A DNA stretch of 64,000 nt from positions 4,774,001 to 4,838,000 of the forward strand of contig NZ_CP010897.2 of assembly GCF_000934605.2 (NCBI RefSeq), in the 5' to 3' direction. Shown here piece after piece: positions 50,760 through 60,395 of the stretch. How positions within the stretch are numbered: the first letter of the stretch is position 1; the number at the start of each line of letters is the position of its first letter. Position numbers and translations under genes: made by a program. The stretch comes from Pandoraea vervacti. Its GTDB lineage: Bacteria > Pseudomonadota > Gammaproteobacteria > Burkholderiales > Burkholderiaceae. The notes under the pieces are model-generated. The model saw nothing but the letters and a program-made list of their open reading frames with translations. It was not told the DNA's origin and did no database searches.

Positions 50760-52499
50760 ATGACGCGCGTAGCCCGTCCGTTCATCCCCGCCACCGCGCG
50801 ACGCCTGCTGCCCAACCGCTGGGACTTCATTGCATTCCCGATCATCATCGGCTTTCTGATGGTCAGCTCGTCGGGCATTCGTCAGACCTGGGCGCCGCTG
50901 GCCGACCTGCATACCGACGTCATTTCGCTGGACCCGGCAAACCTGCCCGAGTATGCGCTGCGCACGACATTGCGGATGCTTGCCGCCATGCTCGCCTCGC
51001 TCGTCTTCACACTCGTCTACGGCACGCTTGCCGCCAAGAGCCGCCGTGCGGAGAAGTTGCTCGTGCCGATGCTGGACATTCTCCAGTCGGTGCCGGTGCT
51101 GGGCTACATCTCGTTTACCGTCACGTTCTTCCTTGCCCTCTTTCCGGGACGCGTGCTCGGCGCCGAATGCGCCGCCATCTTCGCGATCTTCACGAGCCAG
51201 GCGTGGAACATGACGTTCTCGTTCTACCAGTCGATGCGCACGCAGCCGCGCGACCTGTCCGAAGTCGCCGTCAATCTGCGCCTGTCAGCGTGGCAGCGCT
51301 TCTGGAAGCTCGACGTGCCGTATTCGATGCCGGGGCTCGTCTGGAACATGATGATGAGCATGTCGGGCGGCTGGTTCTTCGTGGTGGCCTCCGAAGCAAT
51401 CACCGTGGGCGACAAGACGGTCACGCTGCCGGGCATCGGGGCGTATCTCGCCACCGCCATTCTTCAGCGCGATCTCGGTGCGGTGGGCTGGGTGATCCTG
51501 GCGATGGTCGTCGTGATCGTCATTTACGACCAGTTCCTGTTTCGCCCGATGGTCGCGTGGTCGGACAAATTCCGTCTGGAAGACACTGTCTCGCAGGCCG
51601 CCCCCGAATCATGGGTGCTCAACGTGATTCAACGCACGCGTGCCATTCAGTTGCTGCTGCGCCCGCTGGGCAAGCTGCTGCGCACGGTGGCCCGCCTGCG
51701 CATGCCGGTCTCGCTGCCGGCCGCGATTCACTCCGAATCCAACACCCCGCTCTCGCGCGTGATCGACTGGGCGTGGGCAGCGCTGCTCGTCGTGCTGGGC
51801 GTCGTCACCGCGTGGAAGATCTGCACCTTCGTGCTGGCCGAAGTCGGCGGCCCGGAGATCCTGCGCGTGTTCGGCCTCGGGCTCATCACGCTCGTGCGTG
51901 TCGTTGTGCTCATCGCGATTGCCTCGGTGATCTGGGTGCCGCTGGGCGTACTGATCGGCTTGCGACCAAAGCTCGCCGAGCGCATCCAGCCGCTCGCGCA
52001 ATTCCTCGCCGCCTTCCCGGCAAACCTGCTGTTCCCGATCTTCGTGGTGCTGATCGTCCACTTCCAACTGAATGCGGACATCTGGCTCTCACCGCTGATC
52101 GTGCTCGGCACGCAGTGGTACATCCTGTTCAACGTGATTGCCGGCGCCACGGCGTTTCCGAACGATTTCAAGGAAGCCGCGACCAACTTCCGCATTCGCG
52201 GCTGGCAGTGGTGGCGACAGGTCATGCTGCCCGGCATCTTCCCCTATTACGTGACGGGCGCGATTACGGCCTCCGGCGGCGCATGGAACGCGTCGATCGT
52301 CTCGGAATACGTGCAGTGGGGCGACGACAAGGTTGCCGCGCATGGTCTGGGCGCCTACATCGCACAAATGACGGCCGCCGGCGACTACCCGCGCATTCTG
52401 CTCGGCATCGCGGTGATGGCGCTGTTCGTCGTGCTGTTCAACCGTTTGCTGTGGCGGCCGATGTACGCCATCGCTGAAAACAAGCTTCGTCTGAATTGA
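50760..52499 (+). CDS. ABC transporter permease with two fused permease domains
   Basis: A 579-residue inner-membrane protein containing two copies of the BPD permease domain, at about 65-270 and 365-570, each with about five to six helices and an EAA loop (SEVAVNLRLSAWQRFWKLDVPYSMP and KEAATNFRIRGWQWWRQVMLPGIFP). It resembles permeases of nitrate/sulfonate/bicarbonate (NitT/TauT) importers, in which the two domains are usually separate chains. No periplasmic binding protein is encoded nearby. The ATPase gene follows after ten bases. Confidence 0.93.
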   Translation: MTRVARPFIPATARRLLPNRWDFIAFPIIIGFLMVSSSGIRQTWAPLADLHTDVISLDPANLPEYALRTTLRMLAAMLASLVFTLVYGTLAAKSRRAEKLLVPMLDILQSVPVLGYISFTVTFFLALFPGRVLGAECAAIFAIFTSQAWNMTFSFYQSMRTQPRDLSEVAVNLRLSAWQRFWKLDVPYSMPGLVWNMMMSMSGGWFFVVASEAITVGDKTVTLPGIGAYLATAILQRDLGAVGWVILAMVVVIVIYDQFLFRPMVAWSDKFRLEDTVSQAAPESWVLNVIQRTRAIQLLLRPLGKLLRTVARLRMPVSLPAAIHSESNTPLSRVIDWAWAALLVVLGVVTAWKICTFVLAEVGGPEILRVFGLGLITLVRVVVLIAIASVIWVPLGVLIGLRPKLAERIQPLAQFLAAFPANLLFPIFVVLIVHFQLNADIWLSPLIVLGTQWYILFNVIAGATAFPNDFKEAATNFRIRGWQWWRQVMLPGIFPYYVTGAITASGGAWNASIVSEYVQWGDDKVAAHGLGAYIAQMTAAGDYPRILLGIAVMALFVVLFNRLLWRPMYAIAENKLRLN

Positions 52500-52509
52500 A
52501 GGGACCGTG

Positions 52510-53835
52510 ATGCCGAACGATACGAACACAGGCCAACCGATCGCCGGAAAAGAGATCTTCTCGCTCGCCAATGTCAGCCGTGGGTTTCGCAAGGGCAGCG
52601 ACGAGCGCCAGGTGCTCGACGGCGTCAACCTGCAACTGCACGAAGGTGAAATCGTCGGTCTGCTGGGCCGCTCGGGCTCGGGCAAGTCGACGCTGTTGCG
52701 CATCATCGCCGGCCTGATCCAGCCCAGCTCGGGCGACATCCGATATCTGGGGCAGCCGCTCGAAGGCCCGCCCGAAGGCGTGGCGATGGTGTTCCAGACC
52801 TTTGCGCTGTTCCCGTGGCTGACAGTGCTGCAGAACGTGGAAGCCGGCCTCGAAGCGCTGGGCGTGGAGCCCAAGGAGCGCCGCAAGCGCGCGCTCGCCG
52901 CGATCGACCTGATCGGTCTGGACGGCTTCGAGAACGCCTACCCGCGTGAGCTTTCGGGCGGCATGCGTCAGCGCGTGGGCTTCGCGCGGGCGTTGGTGGT
53001 CAACCCCACGCTGCTGCTCATGGACGAGCCGTTCTCCGCCCTCGACGTGCTGACTGCCGAAACGCTGCGCACCGACTTGCTGGACCTGTGGAGCCAGCGT
53101 CAGTTACCCATCAAGTCGATCCTGATCGTCACGCACAACATCGAAGAGGCCGTGTTCATGTGCGACCGGATTCTCGTGCTGTCGTCGAATCCGGGCCGCG
53201 TGGTCGCTGAAATCAAGGTGCCGTTCCCGCATCGCCGCAATCGTCTCGATCCGGCCTTCCGCAAGATGGTCGACGATATCTACGCGCTGATGACCTCGCG
53301 CCGTAACGCGCACACGACGCAGAAAATGCCGCTGGAGTTGTCCAGCCCGCTGCACGAAGTCTCGACCAACCTGATGGCCGGTCTGCTCGAAGCGCTCGCG
53401 GTGCCGCCCTACAACGGACGCGCCGACTTGCCGGATATCGCGCAAACGCTGCTGCTGGAAGTCGACGATCTCTTCCCCGTTGCCGAAATTCTCGATCAGT
53501 TGGGTTTTGCCGAACTCAAGGAAGGCGACATTCTGCTCACGCCGGCGGGCAAACGGTTTGTGGACGTAAGCACGCAGGAGCGCAAGGTGCTGTTCGCCGA
53601 GCATTTGCTGCGGCATGTGCCGCTCGCGGCGAAAATTCGGGCGGTATTGCAGGAACGCCGTGGCCAGCGCGCGCCGCGCGTGCGTTTCGAGCAGGAACTG
53701 GAAGATTCGATGTCGGACGATCTGGCGCAGGAAACGCTCGATACCGCCATCAACTGGGGGCGTTACGCCGAGATTTTCTCGTACAACGACCACACGGAAA
53801 CGTTCAGTCTGGAAGACATGGAAGGCGCGTCCTGA
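52510..53835 (+). CDS. ABC transporter ATP-binding protein with AAA-associated C-terminal domain
   Basis: A 441-residue ATPase. Walker A GRSGSGKST, signature LSGGMRQRV and Walker B LLLMDEPFSALD lie in the first 250 residues, as in NitT/TauT ATPases. The C-terminal 170 residues form the AAA-associated domain (from about MPLELSSPLHEVSTNLMAGLLEAL), ending in acidic DLAQETLDTAINWGRYAEIFSYND. The domain is suspected to be regulatory. It forms a two-gene importer with the fused permease; a GTG at 52507 is an alternative start. Confidence 0.94.
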   Translation: MPNDTNTGQPIAGKEIFSLANVSRGFRKGSDERQVLDGVNLQLHEGEIVGLLGRSGSGKSTLLRIIAGLIQPSSGDIRYLGQPLEGPPEGVAMVFQTFALFPWLTVLQNVEAGLEALGVEPKERRKRALAAIDLIGLDGFENAYPRELSGGMRQRVGFARALVVNPTLLLMDEPFSALDVLTAETLRTDLLDLWSQRQLPIKSILIVTHNIEEAVFMCDRILVLSSNPGRVVAEIKVPFPHRRNRLDPAFRKMVDDIYALMTSRRNAHTTQKMPLELSSPLHEVSTNLMAGLLEALAVPPYNGRADLPDIAQTLLLEVDDLFPVAEILDQLGFAELKEGDILLTPAGKRFVDVSTQERKVLFAEHLLRHVPLAAKIRAVLQERRGQRAPRVRFEQELEDSMSDDLAQETLDTAINWGRYAEIFSYNDHTETFSLEDMEGAS

Positions 53836-53841
53836 TCGCGA

Positions 53842-54744
53842 TCAGAACGCGTAGCCCGCGCCGATCATCCACGTCTGGTTGATGGTCTTCGAATCGGGCT
53901 CGTAAGCGGTGACGCCGGGGCCGACCTGCGTCACGCTGGAGCGGCCATACTGGAAGCGCGACCATTCGTAGCTCGCATTGATGTGAAAATTGCGCGCGAC
54001 GGCATAGTCGAGCCCGAAACCCGCGACGACGACCGGCTTGTTGCCCAACGAGAAGGTGTTCTGCGAGCCGGCCAGCGTCATCGACGCACCGACCATTGCC
54101 CCGGCACGAATGTCGGCGGTGGCCACCAGTTTCGGCGTCAATTCCATCTGTCCCATCAGCCCGCCGCCGACCACGTGGTGACGATAGCGTTCGTAGAAGC
54201 CATACGGATCGCGGCTACTGTCGCGAATCCAGTCGCGGTAACTGTAGCTCACGTAAGGAATCAGTTGCGCATTCCAGGTGCCCAGATGGAACGGGATGGC
54301 CTTGCCGGCCTTGAGCGTGAGGTCGGTGGCCGTCGAACGGGTTTTCATCTGGTAGTCGGGCTGCAACACACGACCGGCGGCGTCCTGCAAATAGCCGCCA
54401 TAGTCCACGTTGCCATGCGCGACGCGCACCGATCCGCTGAAATACAGATTCGAGATGCCGAACAACTGGCGTTGTGTGGAGGCCGTGAGCGCGAAGGCGG
54501 CGGTCGTCCCTTTCTCGGAATCGCTCTTGCCCGGCCCGATGGACTCCCAGTAGTCCAGGTGCTGTGCCCCCACCCCGAGCCAGACCTGATTGTTGGCTCG
54601 CAGCATGGCTTCCTGCGCGTGGACATTGGCCGCAGACAATGCGAGCAAACCGGTAACACCGGCGACGGCGACGAGAAGCGCGGTGCGCCTGAAGGCAACT
54701 CCGCGAAGGCCGCAAGCGATGGTGCGGCGCGTGTTCGGCGTCAT
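53842..54744 (-). CDS. Outer-membrane beta-barrel protein (unassigned family)
   Basis: A 300-residue protein with a Sec signal peptide (cleavage after VHA, near residue 43). The mature part alternates aromatic/small residues in strands (NQVWLGVGAQHLDYW, LYFSGSVRVAHGNVDYGGYL, FHINASYEWSRFQYG) and ends in WMIGAGYAF, with terminal phenylalanine as BamA recognises. A strong ribosome site (GGGGAGGG) precedes ATG 54744. Size suggests an 8- to 12-stranded barrel, similar in outline to OmpW/MipA-type proteins. It is convergent with the ABC ATPase gene. Confidence 0.8.
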   Translation of the reverse strand: MTPNTRRTIACGLRGVAFRRTALLVAVAGVTGLLALSAANVHAQEAMLRANNQVWLGVGAQHLDYWESIGPGKSDSEKGTTAAFALTASTQRQLFGISNLYFSGSVRVAHGNVDYGGYLQDAAGRVLQPDYQMKTRSTATDLTLKAGKAIPFHLGTWNAQLIPYVSYSYRDWIRDSSRDPYGFYERYRHHVVGGGLMGQMELTPKLVATADIRAGAMVGASMTLAGSQNTFSLGNKPVVVAGFGLDYAVARNFHINASYEWSRFQYGRSSVTQVGPGVTAYEPDSKTINQTWMIGAGYAF

Positions 54745-55199
54745 GGCACGTCCCTCCCCAGGCGTGATCGCAACGACGACTTGGAAGCGGCCATCCGCGT
54801 GGCCACCGTTTTCCGGCATTGTTTCAGCGCCTACGACGCCACGCAAGCGGGCAAATGTGGATTCTTTGCGTCTCTCGACGATCAAGATATCTGCACGGTC
54901 GGGCACCGGAACGGGGAATGGCCGCAGGCGGGCCGTCGCAATTGGGCAGCGCGCCCAGGTCAAGGGCGCTGGCGGGTGCTGCAAGCCGCTTTGGAACCCT
55001 TCGTCGAAACGATTCGAGGGACGCAGGACCGTGTCAAAAAGACCACACCTATCGGTGTAGATACTGATTCGTGGTCGCTTTTGTGCAGTCGCATAATCGA
55101 TTCAGAACCTGTGTGTCGTGTGCCGGGGGGCATCACGACCATGGCTTGCGCAGGTTCTCTTTGCGGCGAAGACCGTGTACCAGATCCAGAAGGCGCAAT
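54745..55199. other. Intergenic region upstream of the barrel gene
   Basis: These 455 bases contain no supportable gene. A small hairpin ACACC-TATC-GGTGT at 55045-55058 sits in an AT-richer patch and is followed by TAGATACT, a possible -10 toward the small frame at 55200. Confidence 0.45.
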
Positions 55200-55343
55200 A
55201 TGAGCTACTACCATTCGAAAGAAGAAGGCCGCACGCGAGCCATCAGTTTCACCCCGGCCTACCGTTGGCGCCGCCGCGCGCTCGCCGTGACGTGTGCGGT
55301 ACTTGCCGCCATGGCCTACTACGCGATGCACCATCCAAAGTAA
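55200..55343 (+). CDS. Small single-helix membrane protein (tentative)
   Basis: A 47-residue frame, starting MSYYHSKEEGRTRA. It has a charged N-terminal part, a basic WRRRAL stretch and one hydrophobic helix (about 29-43) followed by HHPK. AGAAGGCG lies seven bases before the ATG. The layout is that of a small inner-membrane protein with the N-terminus inside. I do not recognise it and have no family support beyond this; it could be a chance frame. Confidence 0.4.
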   Translation: MSYYHSKEEGRTRAISFTPAYRWRRRALAVTCAVLAAMAYYAMHHPK

Positions 55344-55413
55344 GTTCGCAGCAGGCCGTTCCCGAACGGCCTGCGCCTTCCACGCATCCTTCGACTTTGC
55401 CGGGCTTTGCCCT

Positions 55414-56391
55414 TCAGGCCGCGTTTTCCAACGCAGGCTTATGCCAGTCGAGTGGCACGTTGGCGAGCATGTCGTCGACCATGGCGTCCAGATCGTACGC
55501 CGGCTTCCACCCCCAGTCGTAGCGCGCATGCGTGTCGTCGAGCGTGTGCGGCCACGTCTCGGCAATCGCCTGACGGAAGTCCGGTGCGTACTTCACCGTG
55601 AAGCCCGGCACGCGACGCGCAATCGCCTCGGCCAGCGTTTTGGGATCGAAACTCACACCGGCCACGTTGTATGACGATCGCACCCGCAGCTTCGAGGCGT
55701 CGGCATTCATCAGTTCGAGCGTGGCGCGCACAGCGTCGGGCATGTAGATCATCGGCAGCGTGGCGTCTTCCTTCAGAAAGCAGGTGTACGTCTCGCCACG
55801 GCGCGCCGCCTGAAAGATGTCGATGGCGTAGTCGGTCGTGCCGCCGCCGGGCGGCGTCTTGTAGCTGATCACGCCGGGGTAGCGCAAGCTGCGCACGTCC
55901 ACTCCGAACTTCGCGAAGTAGTACTCGCACAGCCGCTCGCCCGCTTGCTTGCTGATGCCGTACATCGTGGTCGGGTCCATGATCGCGAGTTGCGGCGTTT
56001 CGACGGCCGGCGTGTGCGGGCCGAACGCGGCGATCGAAGACGGCCAGAATACGCGCAGGCCCTTGCCTCGGGCCTGATGCTCGCGCGCCAGTTCGAGCAC
56101 GTTGAGCAGGCCGTTCATGTTGAGAGTCCAGGCTTGCAGCGGACGGGTTTCGCCCGTGGCCGAGAGCAGCGCCGCGAGATGGAAGATCTGCGTGATGCCG
56201 AAGCGCTCGACCAGCGCTGCCAGGCGCGCGGCATCGAGCACGTCGAGCGACTCGTAATGCACCGGATGGCGCGACGGTCCCGGCGCAATATCCGTCGCGA
56301 TCACGTTTTCCTTGCCGTACTGTGCCGCGAGCGCCTCGACGAGTTCGCTGCCGATCTGCCCGTTGGCGCCGATGATGAGAATGCGTTCCAT
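55414..56391 (-). CDS. L-threonine 3-dehydrogenase, short-chain type
   Basis: A 325-residue extended SDR. NAD motif IIGANGQIGSELVEAL at the N-terminus; active-site Ser region WPSSIAAFGP and YxxxK in TTMYGISKQAGE; the PGVISYKTPPGGGTTDYAIDIF and LPMIYMPDA segments are typical of SDR-type threonine dehydrogenases. It oxidises threonine to 2-amino-3-ketobutyrate. The ATG lies two bases after the kbl stop, and Kbl cleaves its product to glycine and acetyl-CoA. Confidence 0.93.
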   Translation of the reverse strand: MERILIIGANGQIGSELVEALAAQYGKENVIATDIAPGPSRHPVHYESLDVLDAARLAALVERFGITQIFHLAALLSATGETRPLQAWTLNMNGLLNVLELAREHQARGKGLRVFWPSSIAAFGPHTPAVETPQLAIMDPTTMYGISKQAGERLCEYYFAKFGVDVRSLRYPGVISYKTPPGGGTTDYAIDIFQAARRGETYTCFLKEDATLPMIYMPDAVRATLELMNADASKLRVRSSYNVAGVSFDPKTLAEAIARRVPGFTVKYAPDFRQAIAETWPHTLDDTHARYDWGWKPAYDLDAMVDDMLANVPLDWHKPALENAA

Positions 56392-56393
56392 GA

Positions 56394-57611
56394 TCAACCT
56401 TGCTTGAGAATGCCGAGTTCATTGCCGGCCTGGGCGAACGCGGCCAGCGCACGGGTGAGATGTTCGCGGGTATGCGCCGCCGAGAGTTGCACGCGCACGC
56501 GCGCCTGGCCTTGCGGCACGACCGGATAGAAGAAACCGGTGGCGATCACGCCAAGTTCATAAAGGCGCTGCGCAAAACGTTGCGCCAGAGTGGCGTCAAA
56601 GAGCATGACGGGGACAATCGGATGCGTGCCCGGTTTGATCGTGAAGCCGAGCGCCGCCACTTCCTGACGGAAAAACGCGGTGTTCTCATGCAATTGCTCC
56701 CGGCGCGCCGACGAATGCGCCAGTTCGTCGAACACGGCGAGCGACGTGCCCACGATGGCGGGCGCCAGACTATTGGAGAACAGATAGGGACGTGAGCGCT
56801 GACGCAGCGTCTCGATCACTTCGCGCCGTCCCGCCGTGAAGCCGCCCATCGCCCCGCCGAGCGCTTTGCCCAGCGTGCCGGTGATGATGTCGATCTTGCC
56901 CAGCACGCCGTGATGCTCGTGCGTGCCGCGCCCCGTCGGCCCCATGAAGCCGGACGCGTGACATTCGTCGATCATGATGAGCGCGCCATACTGTTCGGCC
57001 AGCGCCACGATACGGTCGAGCTGCGCAATCGTGCCGTCCATGGAGAACACACCGTCCGTGACGATGATGCGGTGCCGCGCCCCGGCGGCGGCCTGCAGCT
57101 GGCGCTCCAGATCTTCCATGTCGTTATGGGCGTAGCGCAGGCGCTGCGCCTTGCACAGGCGCACGCCGTCGATGATCGAGGCGTGGTTCAGGGCGTCCGA
57201 AATGATGGCGTCCTGCTCGTCGAACAACGGCTCGAACACGCCGCCGTTGGCGTCGAACGCGGCGGCGTAAAGGATCGCATCCTCCGTGCCGAGAAATGCC
57301 GCGATGCGCGCTTCGAGTTCTTTGTGGGGTCCCTGAGTACCGCAGATGAAGCGCACCGACGACAGGCCGAAACCGAAGTCTTCCAACGCCTTCTGCCCCG
57401 CCTTCACCAGCGCTTCGCTGCCGGACAGGCCCAGGTAGTTGTTGGCGCACAGGTTGATGCGCGTTTGCCCGTCGTCGCACATGACCTCCGGCCCCTGCCG
57501 CGACATGAGCACGCGCTCCTGCTTGAAAAGGCCCTGACGGCGCGTGTCTTCGAGTCGTTCGGTCAGTTGACGGTAGAAGCCCTCGCGGGCCTCCGGGGTT
57601 TGTGCGGTCAT
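56394..57611 (-). CDS. kbl: Glycine C-acetyltransferase (2-amino-3-ketobutyrate CoA ligase)
   Basis: A 405-residue PLP-dependent alpha-oxoamine synthase. CANNYLGLSG, FICGTQGPHKELE, DECHASGFMGPTGRG and the Schiff-base lysine in TGTLGKALGGAMGG are canonical. ATG 57611 has a GGAG nine bases upstream; ATG 57620 is in frame but would leave no spacing to it. First gene of the threonine catabolic operon; divergent from an XRE-cupin regulator. Confidence 0.96.
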   Translation of the reverse strand: MTAQTPEAREGFYRQLTERLEDTRRQGLFKQERVLMSRQGPEVMCDDGQTRINLCANNYLGLSGSEALVKAGQKALEDFGFGLSSVRFICGTQGPHKELEARIAAFLGTEDAILYAAAFDANGGVFEPLFDEQDAIISDALNHASIIDGVRLCKAQRLRYAHNDMEDLERQLQAAAGARHRIIVTDGVFSMDGTIAQLDRIVALAEQYGALIMIDECHASGFMGPTGRGTHEHHGVLGKIDIITGTLGKALGGAMGGFTAGRREVIETLRQRSRPYLFSNSLAPAIVGTSLAVFDELAHSSARREQLHENTAFFRQEVAALGFTIKPGTHPIVPVMLFDATLAQRFAQRLYELGVIATGFFYPVVPQGQARVRVQLSAAHTREHLTRALAAFAQAGNELGILKQG

Positions 57612-57687
57612 CGGGTGCATCTCCAGAATGTCGATCCTTGGGGCTCTGCTACCATCACGGCATACAGCTTATCGGAAACTATACTTT

Positions 57688-57714
57688 ATATTGAACTAGT
57701 TTCAATATATTGAA
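57688..57714. promoter_or_regulatory. Overlapping palindromes between kbl and the XRE-cupin regulator
   Basis: ATATTGAA (57688-57695) is mirrored by TTCAATAT (57701-57708) around CTAGT, and TTCAATATATTGAA (57701-57714) is itself a perfect palindrome. The AT-rich 27-base cluster stands out in a GC-rich genome and is the likely operator for kbl-tdh and the regulator. Confidence 0.75.
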
Positions 57715-57738
57715 AAATTCTAATATCCCGGAATTCAT

Positions 57739-58329
57739 ATGGCAAGTACTCCCGCAGCCGCCCCGATGTCCCCGATTGCGCCGCCGCCGGTCGGCGACAT
57801 GATTCAGCAGCTACGCAAGGAACGCGGCATGACGCTGGAGACGCTCTCCCGCGCGTCCGGCGTCTCGAAGTCGATGCTCTCGCAGATCGAGCGCGACAAG
57901 GCCAATCCGACGATTGCCGTGGCGTGGCGTCTGGCCAACGCCCTGGGCGTGCGTCTCGACCAGTTGCTCGGCGCGCCGTCGGGTGATCCGGAGCCGGTGC
58001 GCATCTTCGGCAAGCACGAGACGCCGACACTCGCCGGCGCCGAACAGGCGTATCAGTTGAAGATCCTTGGCCCGATGGAACTCGCCGGCAAGTTCGAGTG
58101 GTACGAATTGACGCTGCAGCCGGGCGCGGCGCTCGTCTCCGAGCCCCACGACCCCGGCACGCGCGAGCATTTCACGGTGTTCGACGGACAGGTCGACATC
58201 GAGGTCGAGCACATCGCGCGGCGCGCCAAGCCGGGGGAAACGGCGCGTTATCCCGCCGACCGGGCCCACGCCATCCGCAATGTCGGCAAATCGGTCGCGC
58301 GCGGTCTGATGGTCGTGATTCACGGCTGA
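57739..58329 (+). CDS. XRE-family regulator with cupin domain
   Basis: A 196-residue protein. N-terminal helix-turn-helix at about 20-75 (MIQQLRKERGMTLETLSRASGVSKSMLSQIERDKANPTI), then a cupin domain at about 110-195 (TREHFTVFDGQVDIEVE, YPADRAHAIRNVG) that would bind a small ligand or metal. Its divergence from kbl-tdh across the palindromes suggests that it senses threonine or a related metabolite and represses the operon (inference). Confidence 0.92.
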   Translation: MASTPAAAPMSPIAPPPVGDMIQQLRKERGMTLETLSRASGVSKSMLSQIERDKANPTIAVAWRLANALGVRLDQLLGAPSGDPEPVRIFGKHETPTLAGAEQAYQLKILGPMELAGKFEWYELTLQPGAALVSEPHDPGTREHFTVFDGQVDIEVEHIARRAKPGETARYPADRAHAIRNVGKSVARGLMVVIHG

Positions 58330-58616
58330 ACGGCCACGCGCTCACCCCCTCGCCACTTCGTCACCTCACCGACTCACCGACTCACCGCGCGGCATCCTCA
58401 ATCGCCCGCACGGCCGCCCCGGCATGCCGGCGGGACGCCTGCCGCCTCGGGCAAAGCTCAAGTCCTCCGCAAGACTGCCGTTAGCACACGTTTGGTCCGT
58501 GTCTTCATGCGAAGACGCCGACGACTCGATAATCGGACCGCCCGGACGTGCCTGCACGTCACGCGCGGCCGCCGCAAGCGCAACACCAACGCGGAATCAG
58601 TGAGGATGACGAAGGA

Positions 58617-60230
58617 ATGCAGCGATTGAGTTTGAAAGCGAAGTTGTGGTCTGCGGTCGCATTGATGTGGGTCAGCCTGCTGGCGATGGCGATCTGGGGC
58701 GCGTGGGCGCAGCGCGACACGATGCTCGCCGAGCGCCGGGCCGGGCTCACCCACGTGGTCGACGCCGGCCTGAGCCTGGCGCAGCACTACGCCGCCCGCG
58801 CCGAGCGCGGCGAGATGAGCGTGACGGACGCGCAAAAACTGGCGCGCGAACAGATCGGCGCGATTCGCTACGATGGCGACAACTATTTCGGCATCTTGAA
58901 CTCGCAGCGTGTCATCGTGCTGAACTCGGTCAATCCGAAGCTCGAAGGTAAGGACATGAGCCAGTTCCGCGACCCGTCGGGCAAGCTCATGTTCTCCGAT
59001 ATCGTCGCCGCCGCCCGCACGGACAATCCGTTCGTCACCTATCTCTGGCCGAAGCCCGGCTCGGACAAGCCTGTCGAGAAGATCAGCCGCGTGGGCGTGT
59101 TCTCGCCCTGGGACTGGTATCTGACCACTGGCGTCTACGTCGACGACATCAATGCCGCCTTCCTCGGCGCCCTGGCCCGCTGGGGAGCGATGCTCGCCGT
59201 CATCGGCCTGGCGGTCTCGGGCGTCATGCTGCTCATCATTCGCAACGTCCAGCACAGCCTGGGGGGCGAACCCGAGTACGCCGCCGATATCGCCACGCGC
59301 ATCGCCGACGGGGATCTGCTCACGCAAGTGCGCCTGCGCGCGGGCGACGGTGCGAGCCTGCTCTACGCCATGCAACGCATGCAGGGCAATCTTCAGCAAA
59401 TGATCGGACGCATTCGCAGCGGCACGAGCGCCATTACCCTGGCCTCACGCGAGATCGCCGAAGGCAATACCGATCTGTCGGCGCGCACCGAACAGCAAGC
59501 CGCCGCGCTCGAAGAGACGGCGTCGTCCATGGAGCAACTCACCTCGACGGTACGCCAGAACGCCGACAACGCGCGGCAGGCGAGCCAACTGGCGGAGAAC
59601 GCGTCCGCCATTGCCGTACGCGGCGGGCAGGTCGTGGATCAGGTGGTTGCCACGATGGAAGGCATCTCGCACAGTTCGAGCAAGGTCGTCGATATCATCA
59701 GCGTGATCGACGGCATTGCCTTCCAGACGAACATCCTCGCGCTCAATGCGGCTGTGGAAGCCGCGCGAGCAGGCGAGCAGGGGCGCGGGTTTGCGGTCGT
59801 CGCAGGCGAAGTGCGCACGCTTGCCCAACGCAGCGCTGCGGCGGCCAAGGAAATCAAGGAACTGATCGAGTCGTCGAACAGCCGGGTCCAGGACGGCTCC
59901 GTGCTCGTTGCGCAAGCCGGTCAGACGATGCACGACGTGGTGCAGGCGGTGCGACGCGTGACCGACATCATGGGAGAGATTTCCGCCGCATCGGAGGAGC
60001 AGAGCCACGGTATCGAGCAGGTCGGGCGGGCCGTCACGCAGATGGACGAGGTGACGCAGCAGAACGCCGCGCTGGTCGAGCAAGCCGCCGCCGCAGCCGC
60101 GTCGATGGAAGATCAGGCCCGACTGCTCGATCAGGCTGTCGCTGCGTTCCGCATGAATGGCGCCCCGGGCGCGCAGGCGCCGCTGACGCAGGCTACCGCA
60201 GCCGTCGCGCTTCAGCGGCTTGCCGCCTAA
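58617..60230 (+). CDS. Methyl-accepting chemotaxis protein
   Basis: A 537-residue chemoreceptor. TM1 about 10-30, a periplasmic single-Cache domain at about 31-185 (DGDNYFGILNSQRVIVLN, FSPWDWYLTTGVYVDDIN), TM2 about 190-210, HAMP at about 211-265 and a signalling domain whose tip reads IDGIAFQTNILALNAAVEAARAGEQGRGFAVVA. Glu/Gln methylation sites lie in the flanking helices. There is no C-terminal NWETF pentapeptide; the end is Ala-rich. ATG 58617 follows GAAGGA. No other chemotaxis genes are nearby. Confidence 0.95.
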   Translation: MQRLSLKAKLWSAVALMWVSLLAMAIWGAWAQRDTMLAERRAGLTHVVDAGLSLAQHYAARAERGEMSVTDAQKLAREQIGAIRYDGDNYFGILNSQRVIVLNSVNPKLEGKDMSQFRDPSGKLMFSDIVAAARTDNPFVTYLWPKPGSDKPVEKISRVGVFSPWDWYLTTGVYVDDINAAFLGALARWGAMLAVIGLAVSGVMLLIIRNVQHSLGGEPEYAADIATRIADGDLLTQVRLRAGDGASLLYAMQRMQGNLQQMIGRIRSGTSAITLASREIAEGNTDLSARTEQQAAALEETASSMEQLTSTVRQNADNARQASQLAENASAIAVRGGQVVDQVVATMEGISHSSSKVVDIISVIDGIAFQTNILALNAAVEAARAGEQGRGFAVVAGEVRTLAQRSAAAAKEIKELIESSNSRVQDGSVLVAQAGQTMHDVVQAVRRVTDIMGEISAASEEQSHGIEQVGRAVTQMDEVTQQNAALVEQAAAAAASMEDQARLLDQAVAAFRMNGAPGAQAPLTQATAAVALQRLAA

Positions 60231-60395
60231 TCGCGGAAGACCACAGCCGGGGAAACCTGACCGAGCGCACGGGATACACGGGATAGAAAGACCGAGGGAC
60301 AGACAGGCAGCGGTCCGGACGGGCCGAAAGGCCTAGGACTGAGAGTCCGAGGGCCCCAGGATTCGAGGATCCTGGGATCCGATCGCCGGACACGT
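60231..60395. other. Short intergenic region with hairpins
   Basis: CCCAGGAT-TCGAGG-ATCCTGGG at 60355-60376 and GGACT-GAG-AGTCC at about 60336-60348 are two hairpins between the convergent chemoreceptor and TetR genes. Neither has a T tract; they may jointly terminate or protect the 3' ends. Confidence 0.5.

Noticed and set aside
58340..58390. ACTCACCG repeats as a CRISPR-like array
   Set aside because: Units are short, adjacent and without spacers; just a simple repeat downstream of the XRE-cupin gene.
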